Assembly (NCBI GenBank): GCA_965200435.1 | Contig: OZ241337.1 | Span: forward strand, 1,240,001 to 1,304,000 | Reading direction: 5' to 3' | Length of the DNA stretch: 64,000 nt | From: Bin75 sp965200435 | Lineage (GTDB): Bacteria > Nitrospirota > Nitrospiria > Nitrospirales > UBA8639 | Part shown: positions 17,838-27,306 of the stretch, one piece after another | Layout of the letters: each line of letters starts with the position of its first letter | Numbering within the stretch: position 1 is the first letter of the stretch | Translations under genes and position numbers: made by a program | The notes under the pieces: generated by a model | Seen by the model: the letters and a program-made list of their open reading frames with translations, nothing else | Databases searched by the model: none | Told to the model about the DNA's origin: nothing

Positions 17838-17883
17838 CTAAGCATGTCCCGGGCCTCGTGATGTTGCCGCGACAGAGATGGGA

Positions 17884-18294
17884 TCACTGAGAAAACGTGA
17901 TCCCCGTATCCTGCACTTCGCGGTAGGGCAGCAACCACACCAGTGGCTCATCGCTGATGTCAACGACCTGGATGCGGTTGCCCCAGGGGTCGCGGAAGTC
18001 GCACCGGAATGGCGGCTTCAAGGTCAGGCCGTATTTATTGACGAGTTTGTCCCGCACTTCGTTGAGCTGTTCTTCATCCCGGACCATAAGGCCGAAGTGT
18101 TTCGTGCGATCGGGCTGGAGGGTTTCGACTTCGAAGATGGCCAGGAACTGATGCTCCCCCAGTTTGCGCCAAGCGGCGCCCTCTCCTCCCCGCAGCATTT
18201 CCAGGTTGAACACGTCTGAATAAAATTCCACGGCTTTTTGCGCATCGTCCACTTCGATGGCGATGTGGTTGCATCCATAGACTTGAACGGCCAT
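17884..18294 (-). CDS. VOC-family (glyoxalase/dioxygenase-fold) protein
   Basis: 136 residues. Vicinal oxygen chelate pattern: NHIAIEVDDAQKAVEFYSDVFNLE (about 9-32, with a possible metal His), FGLMVRDEEQLNEVRDKL in the second half, and DPWGNRIQVVDIS (DPxGN motif, with the usual Glu after GN replaced). Such proteins are metal-dependent lyases, dioxygenases or antibiotic-binding proteins, and the substrate cannot be read here. The ATG at 18294 has GGAGAGA upstream. It is 60 bases downstream of prfC on the same strand. Confidence 0.85.
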   Translation of the reverse strand: MAVQVYGCNHIAIEVDDAQKAVEFYSDVFNLEMLRGGEGAAWRKLGEHQFLAIFEVETLQPDRTKHFGLMVRDEEQLNEVRDKLVNKYGLTLKPPFRCDFRDPWGNRIQVVDISDEPLVWLLPYREVQDTGITFSQ

Positions 18295-18354
18295 TTTCTC
18301 TCTCCTTTTTCATGAGTCAGTGATAGCGTCTTCGATGTCTTCATCATAACCCGG

Positions 18355-19962
18355 TTATCCCATCTCCAGCAGGTCGTGGTCGGGGTTGCGTTCTTTGGCG
18401 AAGGTTTTGGACCAGGGAGAGCGGAAGAGCGCAATGGGGCGGTCCCGGTGATCTTTGACGATCATGGCGTCACTCGGGGCGTGAAAGGTGTCAAGATCTC
18501 CGACCACCCAGGCACTGCACGCATAGCTCAACGGTTCGAGTCGAGTCTCCACCCGGTATTCCTTGCGCAAGCGAAAGTCCAGGACGTCGAACTGCAGGCG
18601 ACCCACGGCGGCGACGAGGAAGTCCAGGTCATCGAGGCTCCGGAGAATCTGGACCGTGCCTTCGGCGGCCATTTGCTCCATGCCTTTGTCAAAGGCCTTG
18701 CGTTTGCCTATATCGGTGGGATGAACCCTGGCAAAGACTTCCGGTTGAAACTGGGGAAGCGGTTGATAGTTGAACTCATCATTCAGTGAGATGGTATCGC
18801 CGATGGCAAACTGTCCAGGATTGATCACGCCGATGATGTCCCCGGGGTAGGCCACGTCCACGGTATGGCGGCCCTTGGCGACGAGGCTATGCGGCCGGGA
18901 CAGGCGCACGTCATGACCCAAGCGGTGATGTTTGACCACCATGTCACGCTCGAATCGGCCGGAGCAGACCCGCAGGAAGGCCGTGCTGTCACGATGCCGG
19001 GGATTCATATTCGCCTGGATTTTAAAGATAAAGGCACTGAACGGTCGCTCGACCGGGTCCACGACGATTTCGGTGCCGTCGGGCCGGCCGGCCATTCGCG
19101 GCATGGCGGCGGGCGCCATCTCTACAAAGGCGTCAAAGAAGTTTTCAATGCCGAAGTTCGTGAGCGCGGAGGCAAAAAAGACAGGGGTTACCTCACCATT
19201 GAGGAAAGCCTCCTGCGAATACGGGTTCCCGGCCACGTCCAACAGTTCCAGATCGTGGTTGACCGCCTGCAAGACCTCATCTTCGATCAGAGCCTCGGCT
19301 TCAGGACTATCCAAAGAAATTTCCGTGCGGTCGGCTTTCGTGGACCCATGCACTGCCATCTTTTTGAACAGCGAGATTCGGCGGGTGGCACGGTCTACGA
19401 CTCCCACGAATTGTTGTCCTGACCCCACAGGCCAATTGATCGGATTGGCATGAATGCGGAGGACGTTTTCCACCTCGGCCATCAGGTCGAGTGGCAAGCG
19501 TCCCGGCAGGTCCATCTTGTTGATCAACGTCAGCACCGGGATGTGGCGCAACCGGCAGACCTCGAATAATTTCCGGGTTTGGGTTTCGACGCCCTTCGCT
19601 GCGTCGATGACCATCACGGCACTGTCCGCGGCGGTCAGCGTCCGGTACGTGTCTTCACAAAAATCCTGGTGGCCTGGTGTGTCGAGGACGTTGATGACAG
19701 CCTGTTTATACTGGAACTGCATGGCCGAGGCGGTGATTGAGATCCCACGCTCCTGTTCCATTTCCATCCAGTCGGAGGTCGCCGTTTTGGAGCTTTTCCG
19801 GCTTCCCACCATGCCCGCCGTGCGGACCATCCCCGAATAGAGCAGGAGTTTTTCCGTGACGGTGGTTTTCCCAGCGTCGGGATGACTGATAATGGCAAAG
19901 GTCCGGCGCTTTTTTGCCTGGCCCCGAATGTCGTTTTGCATGTGCGGGTCGGGTGTGACCAT
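18355..19962 (-). CDS. prfC: Peptide chain release factor 3
   Basis: 535 residues. Translational GTPase: ISHPDAGKTTVTEKLLL (G1, about 22-38), RGISITASAMQF (G2), DTPGHQDFCEDTYRTLTAADSAVMVIDAAKG (G3 and after) and LINKMDLPGR (G4, NKMD). The RF3-specific C-terminal part runs to the end. It recycles RF1/RF2 after termination. The ATG at 19962 is 17 bases beyond the stop of the TolC-like gene, so it seems to be the last gene of the efflux operon, an unusual place. A second ATG at 19941 is possible. Confidence 0.94.
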   Translation of the reverse strand: MVTPDPHMQNDIRGQAKKRRTFAIISHPDAGKTTVTEKLLLYSGMVRTAGMVGSRKSSKTATSDWMEMEQERGISITASAMQFQYKQAVINVLDTPGHQDFCEDTYRTLTAADSAVMVIDAAKGVETQTRKLFEVCRLRHIPVLTLINKMDLPGRLPLDLMAEVENVLRIHANPINWPVGSGQQFVGVVDRATRRISLFKKMAVHGSTKADRTEISLDSPEAEALIEDEVLQAVNHDLELLDVAGNPYSQEAFLNGEVTPVFFASALTNFGIENFFDAFVEMAPAAMPRMAGRPDGTEIVVDPVERPFSAFIFKIQANMNPRHRDSTAFLRVCSGRFERDMVVKHHRLGHDVRLSRPHSLVAKGRHTVDVAYPGDIIGVINPGQFAIGDTISLNDEFNYQPLPQFQPEVFARVHPTDIGKRKAFDKGMEQMAAEGTVQILRSLDDLDFLVAAVGRLQFDVLDFRLRKEYRVETRLEPLSYACSAWVVGDLDTFHAPSDAMIVKDHRDRPIALFRSPWSKTFAKERNPDHDLLEMG

Positions 19963-19978
19963 GGGTAACGGCGACCTG

Positions 19979-21340
19979 CTAGAGTTCTTCGAGTCGACCC
20001 TGGGCTCTGGCGAGGTCCACCCGTGACGCGTTGAAATTGAACAGTGCCTCAATGAGGTTGTCCCGGGCTTGAGCCACTCGTGTTTGGGCGTCCGTGACTT
20101 CGATATTGGTCGCCAAGCCGACCGCGAAGCGGCGCCGGGCGAGATGAAGTTCCTGGAACGCCAACCGGAGCCCCTCCTTGGCCACGGCGACCTGTTGTTG
20201 GGTCGATGCCAGGGTCAACAGGGCATCCCGGACTTCCAAGCCGACTTGCTTTTCGATGTCCCGCGTTCTGATGGACTCCAGGCGAACCAGACTGCGCTGT
20301 TCGGAAATGCGGCCTTCACGCTGGCCGCCGTCGAACAGGGGAATGGAGAGCAGGACTTGGACGTTGTCGGTGGTTAACGCATCGCCGGGTTGATTGCCGA
20401 TCAGTCCCACGTCTCCGCTGCCCGTGAGCGAGGGCACGCGTTCCATCACCACCGAACTCAACGTGAGTTCAGCCAAGCGCTCCCGCTTCTTTTGGGCTTT
20501 GAGTTCGACCCGGTGCGCCCGGGCGACCTGCAAGGCTTCGTCCACGGTCTGATGGGTGACCGGAACGAGTTTCAGTTCGTCCGTGAGGATCAGCTTCACG
20601 TCGAAGGAGAGACCAATGCCGCGGCTCAGGTTGAGTTTGGCTCTGCCGAAGTCGTTTTGCGCAACGAGCAGGCGTTGTTTTTCATTTTCGAGTTGCACCT
20701 TCGCGCGGGTGACGTCCAACTGGGTGGCCATGCCGACGGATTTGCGCTCCATGGCCAAGCGCAACAGTGCGTTATTGAGCTTGACGTCGGCCAAGCGGGC
20801 CATGACGGATTTTTGTACTCGTAAGGCTTCCAGATACGCCAATGCAACCAAGGCCATGGTGTCCATTTCCTGGGTTTCGGAGTCCAGGCCGGCTACTTCA
20901 ATGTTCGTTCGGGCCGCGCGCCATCTCTGGATCAGACTGAGACTGAAGAGATTCTGGGTCACGGCAAGACGGCCGTCGTAAAAATCCAAGGGAGGGCTTA
21001 CGCTGGCCGCTCCGCCAAATGAACCCAGAAAGAATCGCCGTCTCGCGCCACTGACCCGGGCGGACAGGTTCGGCAACAGGGCTCCGCGTTGCGTAAAGGC
21101 CTGCTCTTCGGCCTGGGCCACGCGCTCTTTAAAGATCTGCACCGTGGGGTTATTATCGACGGCCGCTTGCATGGCGTCATTCATGCTCAACCGGAGTTGG
21201 AGCGGGTACTCACGGCGCACGGGCTCATCCTGAGCCCAGGAGAGATTCGCCGTTCCTGCGAAACAGATAATGCCCGCGATGATGACGATCATGACGGCCG
21301 CTTGAAACTGGGTTGATGGTCTTATCATGCTGTGAAACAT
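19979..21340 (-). CDS. TolC-family outer membrane efflux channel
   Basis: 453 residues. The ATG at 21340 has an ideal AGGGAGG site. A signal peptide (FQAAVMIVIIAGIICFAGTANLSWA) is followed by two OEP repeats, each starting with an amphipathic helix (LSMNDAMQAAVDNNPTVQIFKERVAQAEEQA; TVDEALQVARAHRVELKAQKKRERLAEL) and a strand such as GALLPNLSARVSG. The trimer forms the tunnel through the outer membrane for the RND pump encoded immediately upstream (11 bases). Substrate unknown. Confidence 0.92.
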   Translation of the reverse strand: MFHSMIRPSTQFQAAVMIVIIAGIICFAGTANLSWAQDEPVRREYPLQLRLSMNDAMQAAVDNNPTVQIFKERVAQAEEQAFTQRGALLPNLSARVSGARRRFFLGSFGGAASVSPPLDFYDGRLAVTQNLFSLSLIQRWRAARTNIEVAGLDSETQEMDTMALVALAYLEALRVQKSVMARLADVKLNNALLRLAMERKSVGMATQLDVTRAKVQLENEKQRLLVAQNDFGRAKLNLSRGIGLSFDVKLILTDELKLVPVTHQTVDEALQVARAHRVELKAQKKRERLAELTLSSVVMERVPSLTGSGDVGLIGNQPGDALTTDNVQVLLSIPLFDGGQREGRISEQRSLVRLESIRTRDIEKQVGLEVRDALLTLASTQQQVAVAKEGLRLAFQELHLARRRFAVGLATNIEVTDAQTRVAQARDNLIEALFNFNASRVDLARAQGRLEEL

Positions 21341-21351
21341 AATCCTCCCTG

Positions 21352-24300
21352 TCACATCTCGCGAATTTCCGGACCCAGGACCGTCTTTGACGACCTGCTC
21401 CGTCTTTTGAGTTTCCAGCCCATCATGAGGCTGAAGATCGCCGGGACCAGGAGCAGCGTAAACATGGTCGAGAGCATGAGCCCGCCGAGCACCACGCTGC
21501 CAATGCCCCGGTACAATTCCGATCCGGCGCCCGAGGCCAGGACCAGCGGCAGGAGGCCGAAGGTCGTCGTCAGCATGCTCATCATGATGGGCCTGACGCG
21601 GGACCGTACGGATTCGGCAATGGCCTGACGGGCCGGCATGCCGCTGGTCGCCTGGTCTTCATCGGATGCCCATAGATTAAGCCGTTGCGGATCCATAAAG
21701 TTCAAGGCCTGGTGCACGACCAGAATGGCATTGTTCACGACGACGCCGATCAGGATGATAAACCCCAACATGGTCAGGACGTCCATGGGTTGATAGGCAA
21801 TCACACGATTGACGATAAACAGGCCGAGAATGCCGCCGGCTGCAGCCAACGGCACGCTGAAGATAATGACAAACGGATACAGGAAACTCTCAAACAGGGC
21901 CGCCATGAGCAAATAGGTAATGAGCAAAGCCAAGAGGAGATTGTATTTCAGGGCGTCATAGGTTTTCGTGAGGTCATCCGCCGTGCCTGCCAGGTGAATA
22001 TTATAGAGGCGCCCCAGGTTCCCTCCCTCCATGATGGGAAGGACGATCTCCTGTTGGATCAAGTCCATGGCCGTCTCCAGCGGCATTTGACTTGGCGGAA
22101 TGACCTGGACGGTGATGGCCCGTTCCCGTTCAATATGGTTGATTTGCTCGGGGCCCGCGACGAGTTTGATTTCGGCAAGATCGCCCACCGTGGCAATGCG
22201 ACCGCCGCGGGTAAAGATGGGCAGGGTTCCGAGGTCTTGCGTTCGGTTCGCATAGTCATCGATGCCCCGGATGGTGAGATCGATTTCGTCCCCTTCAAAT
22301 TGGTAATCGCTCGCCTTGGCCCCATCCACTAGGGCGTCAATGGTAAACCCGAGTTCCTGATTCGTCATTTGCACGTCAGCCGCTCGGTCTCGCTTCAGAT
22401 GGACCCGGACTTCGGGGCTGCCCAGGTCGAGGCTGGGGATCGGGCGAAGCTGTGCGCCCGGCAGGATTTCTCGAACCTGTCCGAAGATCCGTCCGGCCAG
22501 AGCGATGAGCCTGTCGAGATCCGGGCCGGTAATTTCGATATCAATACTCCGCCCATCGCCCAACCCCTGGTCAAACAGACTACCTTGGGTCACAATCGGA
22601 ATAACTCCGGGGATATCGCCTAAGGCTCTGTGAAACACCGGGATCAAGTCACGAATTTGGGCGTCGTCGTTTGTGCGACCGCCCATGAACACGGAACGTC
22701 CGCGTGCCACGTAAAAGAAATTGCGGATGCTGGGACCATCCAGCGCGGCTTCCTCCGGGGAACCCGGTTCGGCGTCCCAATGGGGAGTGAGGACACGCTC
22801 AATGGACTCTCCCAGATGGACGTACTTCTCCGTGTTATATCCGGGCGGAGGCAGGACGATGCCGAAAATCAGATTGCGATTCCCACTGGGCAGGTATTCG
22901 GCTTTTGGCAACAACTGCGTGATGATGCCGATGGCCAACGTCGTCAGTCCGAGGACAATCACCATGCGCCAACCGATACTGCCGCACATCCGGTAAACGA
23001 AGTCGCCGATCCGATCGGCGGGTTTCTTCTTTCGGACGACCCGCCGGGACTCACGGGCGACCGCGTCATTCGGGCGTTTCGCATGGGAGACGGGGCGACG
23101 CCGGCCCGGTTCACGGGTTGCGGTCGTCAACATGCGTGCGGACAAACACGGAATCACGGTAATGGAGACCAGGAGGCTCAGCCCGACGCCGGCACTGATG
23201 GCAATGGCAATGTCCCGAAATAATTGTCCGGCCTGTTCCTCAATGAACACGATGGGCACGAAAACGGCAATGGTCGTCAGCGTGCTGGCCAACACCGCGC
23301 CCCAGACTTCAACGGTGCCGTCATAGGCGGCCTGCCACAGCGATTTGCCCGACTCCCGGTGACGATAGATGTTTTCCAGGACGACGATGGAATTGTCGAC
23401 CAGCATGCCTCCGGCAAGCGTCATCCCGGCGAGACTGATCACGTTCACGTTTCGGTCCAACGCCCACAGGGCAATAAAGGTTCCCATGATGCTGACGGGA
23501 ATGGCCACCCCGACGACGAAGGTCGTGCTCGCCGTGCGCAGGAACAAGAAAAGGACCGTCACGGCGAGGATGCCGCCGATGACCAGATTTTTTTGCACCA
23601 GGTTGATGGAACTGTAAATGTAGTCCGTTTCGTCGTAGACTTGAAACAGTGTGAGCCCGCGCCTCTCGAGGATCCCGTCGTTCAATTCCTGAACGGCTTC
23701 CCGCAGGTGCTGCATCGTGTCCAGGGTATTGGCTCCGGTTTCCCGGACGGCATTGACGGCAATGGAATGACGCCCCATTTCCCGAACGACGTGTCGAGGC
23801 TCTTTGTACGCGATACTGACCGTCGCCACGTCCCGCACGTACACCGGCGCCCCGTCCCGTCTTGCAAGGATGACATTGCTCACGTCTTCGGGGCTCTGAT
23901 ATTCGCCGGCAGTTCTGACGACGTACGATCGTTTGCCTTCATCGAAATCTCCCGCGCTGTAGTCGCGATTTTCCTGATCCAGCGCCTGCGCCAGATCCAG
24001 AATCGTGAGGGAACGGATGGCCAGTTTCAAGGGATCCACGAGCACTCGCAGTTCCCGTTCTCGACCACCATAGACGTTTGACGCGGCCACGCCGGCAATA
24101 CGCTCGAACCGCGCCTTGATCACGTCCTCCGCAAAATCCCGCATGGTATCGATGGCGATGGGGCTGCCGTCCAGTGGTTCGAAAATAAACCATGCCATGG
24201 CCCTGCCATTCGCATTGGCACTGCTGATGACGGGTTCATCGGCTTCGTCGGGATATTCCTTGACCTGATTGAGTCGATTCGAGACGCGAAGAAGAGCCGT

Positions 24301-24606
24301 GTCGGTATTGGTCCCGGCGGGAAAACGGAGGATGATTTCACCGGAGTCGTAAGAACTTTCGCCGAACATCTTCTCCAGCCCTTCGACCCCTTTAATTTGT
24401 TCTTCCTGTTTATCCACGATTTCGCGTTCCACTTCCTTGGGACTGGCCCCCTGCCATCGGGTCGCAATCGTGATCTCGGGCTTGGAGACGTCGGGCGTGA
24501 GTTGGACGGGAAGCTTCGTGAGAGACACGAGCCCGAAGAGGACCACGAGAATCACGACCACGGTTGTGGTGACCGGGTACCGGATGGCGAATTGAATGAC
24601 GTTCAT
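21352..24606 (-). CDS. RND efflux pump, AcrB/HAE-1 type inner membrane subunit
   Basis: 1084 residues from ATG 24606, which overlaps the fusion-protein stop (ATGA); the frame upstream of it is a shadow of that gene. Twelve membrane helices: first at YPVTTTVVVILVVLFGLVSL, large periplasmic loops after helices 1 and 7, and the proton-relay region VISLAGMTLAGGMLVDNSIVV (Asp in helix 4). Later GFIILIGVVVNNAILVV marks the second half. A basic insertion (RREPGRRRP-like, with RKKKPAD) lies between halves. It exports drugs, solvents or metals by proton antiport; the acidic residues typical of heavy-metal pumps are not clear. Confidence 0.93.
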   Translation of the reverse strand: MNVIQFAIRYPVTTTVVVILVVLFGLVSLTKLPVQLTPDVSKPEITIATRWQGASPKEVEREIVDKQEEQIKGVEGLEKMFGESSYDSGEIILRFPAGTNTDTALLRVSNRLNQVKEYPDEADEPVISSANANGRAMAWFIFEPLDGSPIAIDTMRDFAEDVIKARFERIAGVAASNVYGGRERELRVLVDPLKLAIRSLTILDLAQALDQENRDYSAGDFDEGKRSYVVRTAGEYQSPEDVSNVILARRDGAPVYVRDVATVSIAYKEPRHVVREMGRHSIAVNAVRETGANTLDTMQHLREAVQELNDGILERRGLTLFQVYDETDYIYSSINLVQKNLVIGGILAVTVLFLFLRTASTTFVVGVAIPVSIMGTFIALWALDRNVNVISLAGMTLAGGMLVDNSIVVLENIYRHRESGKSLWQAAYDGTVEVWGAVLASTLTTIAVFVPIVFIEEQAGQLFRDIAIAISAGVGLSLLVSITVIPCLSARMLTTATREPGRRRPVSHAKRPNDAVARESRRVVRKKKPADRIGDFVYRMCGSIGWRMVIVLGLTTLAIGIITQLLPKAEYLPSGNRNLIFGIVLPPPGYNTEKYVHLGESIERVLTPHWDAEPGSPEEAALDGPSIRNFFYVARGRSVFMGGRTNDDAQIRDLIPVFHRALGDIPGVIPIVTQGSLFDQGLGDGRSIDIEITGPDLDRLIALAGRIFGQVREILPGAQLRPIPSLDLGSPEVRVHLKRDRAADVQMTNQELGFTIDALVDGAKASDYQFEGDEIDLTIRGIDDYANRTQDLGTLPIFTRGGRIATVGDLAEIKLVAGPEQINHIERERAITVQVIPPSQMPLETAMDLIQQEIVLPIMEGGNLGRLYNIHLAGTADDLTKTYDALKYNLLLALLITYLLMAALFESFLYPFVIIFSVPLAAAGGILGLFIVNRVIAYQPMDVLTMLGFIILIGVVVNNAILVVHQALNFMDPQRLNLWASDEDQATSGMPARQAIAESVRSRVRPIMMSMLTTTFGLLPLVLASGAGSELYRGIGSVVLGGLMLSTMFTLLLVPAIFSLMMGWKLKRRSRSSKTVLGPEIREM

Positions 24607-25727
24607 CGGTGGTTGCCGGGAATGTCTATAATGCGTACGGGTTGGCCGGGGAACAAACGTTCGTTGCCTTCCACCACGACGTCCATCCCCACTTGGACCG
24701 GTCCTTCGATTTCCACGAGGTCTTCGACGTGCAGGATGGCGGTTACCGGAATTTGGTCGACCGTCCCCTCGTTGACGCGAAACACGAACTCCTTGCCGCC
24801 CCGGAGGACCAGGGCGTCCTTCGGGACCACGAGCCCCTGGTGGGGCCGGTCGACCTGAAACGTAACGCGCGACACCATGCCGCTTTTGATCGCCAGAGCA
24901 GGATTCGGAATTTCCACTTTGACCGGGAAGGTTCTCGCCGTTCGGTCGGCCTGGGCTACAAGCGAGAAGACGTTGCCCTGCGCCTCGAACTCCGGCAAGC
25001 CGTCGAAGGTGGCGGTAACGGGATCCCGGGTTTGGATTGTACTCACGTAGCGTTCCGGAAGAGGAATATCGACTTGCACGTGCGACAGATCCACGATCTC
25101 GACAATCGCTCCGCCTTCTTCGACCCACTGCCCGATTTCCGTAAATTCCTGCGTAATCCATCCATCAAAAGGCGCGACGATGGTAGACTGAGTGAGGGAG
25201 TCTCTGACCTGCCGGATTTCGGCCCCTAATTGAGACAGGTGTTCTTTCAGCGCAGTTGCCTCGGCCAGGGCGTCATCGAAGTCTTTCTGGGTCACGAGTT
25301 CTCTTTTAAAGAGGACGCGAATCCGCTTCAGGTTTCGTTTGGCTTGCTTATAGCGGGCGCCGGACTCTCGATAGATGGCCAAGGCTGAATCGAGTTGAAT
25401 CTGCAACGTCTCCGTGCGCAATCGTGCCAGCAATTGCCTGCGTTTGACCTTCATGCCTTCTTCGGCCGGAAAGGCCTGGACCAACCCTTCGACCTCGCTG
25501 GCGACGACGCTGCGTTTCCACGGTTCGACGGTCCCGACCAACGTGACGGTTCGCTTCACTTCCTGTTGCAGAATCGGGGTGACGCGAACGGGGGCCGGCG
25601 GGCGACCCGGTGGCGGCTGCGCGGCCTGTTGTTCGTTACATGCCGGGAGGGTGGCCAAGGACAGGGCGAGAGAGAGAAGCCAGACGGTTTTGCGACGCAA
25701 TGGCTGAAGCGGATGCGGGACCGTCAT
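24603..25727 (-). CDS. RND membrane fusion lipoprotein
   Basis: 374 residues from the ATG at 25727 (four more if started at 25739). Lipoprotein signal peptide with lipobox LATLPAC. A long coiled-coil hairpin (about 95-165: LQIQLDSALAIYRESGARYKQ ... ATALKEHLSQLGAEIRQ) sits between the two halves of a lipoyl domain (VEGLVQAFPAEEGMKVKRRQ and STIVAPFDGWITQEFTEIGQWV). A beta-barrel domain follows. It links pump and TolC-like channel across the periplasm. First gene of the operon. Confidence 0.92.
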   Translation of the reverse strand: MTVPHPLQPLRRKTVWLLSLALSLATLPACNEQQAAQPPPGRPPAPVRVTPILQQEVKRTVTLVGTVEPWKRSVVASEVEGLVQAFPAEEGMKVKRRQLLARLRTETLQIQLDSALAIYRESGARYKQAKRNLKRIRVLFKRELVTQKDFDDALAEATALKEHLSQLGAEIRQVRDSLTQSTIVAPFDGWITQEFTEIGQWVEEGGAIVEIVDLSHVQVDIPLPERYVSTIQTRDPVTATFDGLPEFEAQGNVFSLVAQADRTARTFPVKVEIPNPALAIKSGMVSRVTFQVDRPHQGLVVPKDALVLRGGKEFVFRVNEGTVDQIPVTAILHVEDLVEIEGPVQVGMDVVVEGNERLFPGQPVRIIDIPGNHR

Positions 25728-25922
25728 GACGGCACCCATCGGCTAAGCCGATGCGCATGAGAGACAAGCCATCCTCGCCGGCCGGTTTCATCTCTGCGTT
25801 GGTTTCGTGGGGGGGCGAGGTGACATAGAGTTATCATATCAGTCATGGATAAGGATTTTGAACGGATGAATATATTCTAATATACGTGAATCTGTTTACA
25901 CAAATTACGGAGTGTCCTCTAG

Positions 25923-26064
25923 GGAACCTCTGATTTCGTGCACGATCGGGCGCATGGCGGCGTGGTGTCCTCGCTCACCCCTCACCTCTCTCTCTGAGAA
26001 GCTTCGGGTTTCGCTCCGGGACGCCTTGCCCTGCCTCCCGCTATCACACGAAATCAGAGGCTCC
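25923..26064 (-). repeat. MITE family A, copy 3
   Basis: 142 bp with perfect CTAG target duplication (25919-25922, 26065-26068). Terminal repeats are GGAACCTCTGATTTCGTG and CACGAAATCAGAGGCTCC. The last codons and the TGA of the PepSY gene to its right are read inside its right end. Confidence 0.9.
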
Positions 26065-27283
26065 CTAGTCTTTGAGTCGTGACGTGAGTGGGTCCCGGCT
26101 CGGAGCGACGAGTTCTTGCCTTCTCCCATCTCCAGAGAACGAATCCGGAAACGAAGAGAAGGGGCAGAGACATCCCACCCCCAAAAACAAGCCCCTGCCC
26201 GATGATTCCCAGGTTTAAGTCTGCGTGGAGGGGGATGAGCGTCGATTTCACCCATTCTGCAAAATTGAGCTGCTCTCCCGGACGTTCCATCATGATTTCC
26301 GCAGTATGCGTATTCACCCAGACTTCGGTATGTTGGGCTCGGGGATCGGCGCCCGGCGGCATTAATCCGATGAAATGTACGTCTTTCTGAAAGTCATTGG
26401 CCGGGAAAATGGTTCGGACGACGAGTCCGGGGTTTGCCTGCAACGCGACCGCGACGGCTTGACTGACGGATATTTCACGAGGGTCTTTTTCACCTGAAGG
26501 CGCCTCGCCCTCTTGTCGATCGCTTTCCATACCCGAATTTTGCGAAGCCGGCACCGGCGTATATTCTCGTATCGGGAAGACGGTTTTCCATACAGGATCA
26601 ACCCAGTTTGGTTTGACGACGGCCAACCCCGTATACAGCAGGACGATCATCGGGACGAGAAGAGAGAGCGCCACCGAGTTGCGCCAGGACAGCCAATCTC
26701 GTCGGCTTTTCAGCGAGCGGGAAACCGTGAACGCCTTTTTCCAGTTCTTCCTTGGCCACCAAAGAATGACTCCGCTGAGCAAAGAGAAAAACCCCAAAAG
26801 CGTCGCCCAACTCACCATCTCACCGCCAAAGGGAAGGAGTAAAGATACGTGGAAAAACACGAGCTTGATCCAGAAGGACTTTTCGACGACAAAACGGCCC
26901 AGGATTTCATCCGTCACCGGATGAATGGCCGTAACGACGTGAATCTCTCCGCCCGTCTCATTCTTATCATGGGCAAAGAGAATCGGAACGGTACCCGGGA
27001 TATGCCCGGCATTGGGATATTCGATTCCTTCGACTTCCACGTGGCTGAAATTGGGATCGTCAGCCACGGTTTTCAACCAGATATCAACTTTTTGTGGAGT
27101 AATCTCAAAAGGGGGAATGTTCTCCGGAAACAGAATATCTCCGTTTTCCCACTTGGCCAAAGGTTCAACGAAAATCAGCAATGCTCCGGTCAGGCCCACC
27201 AGGGCAAGGACCAAGCCGACACTCAGGCCCAACGCCCAGTGCAGCCAGAGCCAGACTTGACGGAGCTTTATTGAAGAAGCCAC
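26054..27283 (-). CDS. PepSY-associated inner membrane protein (siderophore uptake type)
   Basis: 409 residues from a GTG at 27283 with AAGGA upstream. PepSY-TM architecture: first helix in LHWALGLSVGLVLALVGLTGALLIF, a periplasmic loop, helices near LVFFHVSLLLPFGG and LLGFFSLLSGVILWWPRK, and the last near GGGMSLPLLFVSGFVLWRWEK. Such proteins (PiuB-like) are thought to act in iron-siderophore reduction or transfer and commonly accompany TonB receptors. It lies 23 bases after a broken receptor. The C-terminal residues RLGSL and the stop codon lie in the target duplication and end of MITE copy 3, so the native tail has been replaced. Confidence 0.85.
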   Translation of the reverse strand: MASSIKLRQVWLWLHWALGLSVGLVLALVGLTGALLIFVEPLAKWENGDILFPENIPPFEITPQKVDIWLKTVADDPNFSHVEVEGIEYPNAGHIPGTVPILFAHDKNETGGEIHVVTAIHPVTDEILGRFVVEKSFWIKLVFFHVSLLLPFGGEMVSWATLLGFFSLLSGVILWWPRKNWKKAFTVSRSLKSRRDWLSWRNSVALSLLVPMIVLLYTGLAVVKPNWVDPVWKTVFPIREYTPVPASQNSGMESDRQEGEAPSGEKDPREISVSQAVAVALQANPGLVVRTIFPANDFQKDVHFIGLMPPGADPRAQHTEVWVNTHTAEIMMERPGEQLNFAEWVKSTLIPLHADLNLGIIGQGLVFGGGMSLPLLFVSGFVLWRWEKARTRRSEPGPTHVTTQRLGSL

Positions 27284-27306
27284 TCAGGACGTCCTTCTTG
27301 CCGGCA

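Noticed and set aside
17878..19453. Plus-strand open frames opposite the VOC gene and prfC
   Set aside because: They are antisense to strongly recognised genes and carry no motifs.
24607..25161. 5' extension of the RND pump frame
   Set aside because: It overlaps the fusion-protein gene, and homology to RND pumps begins at the ATG at 24606.
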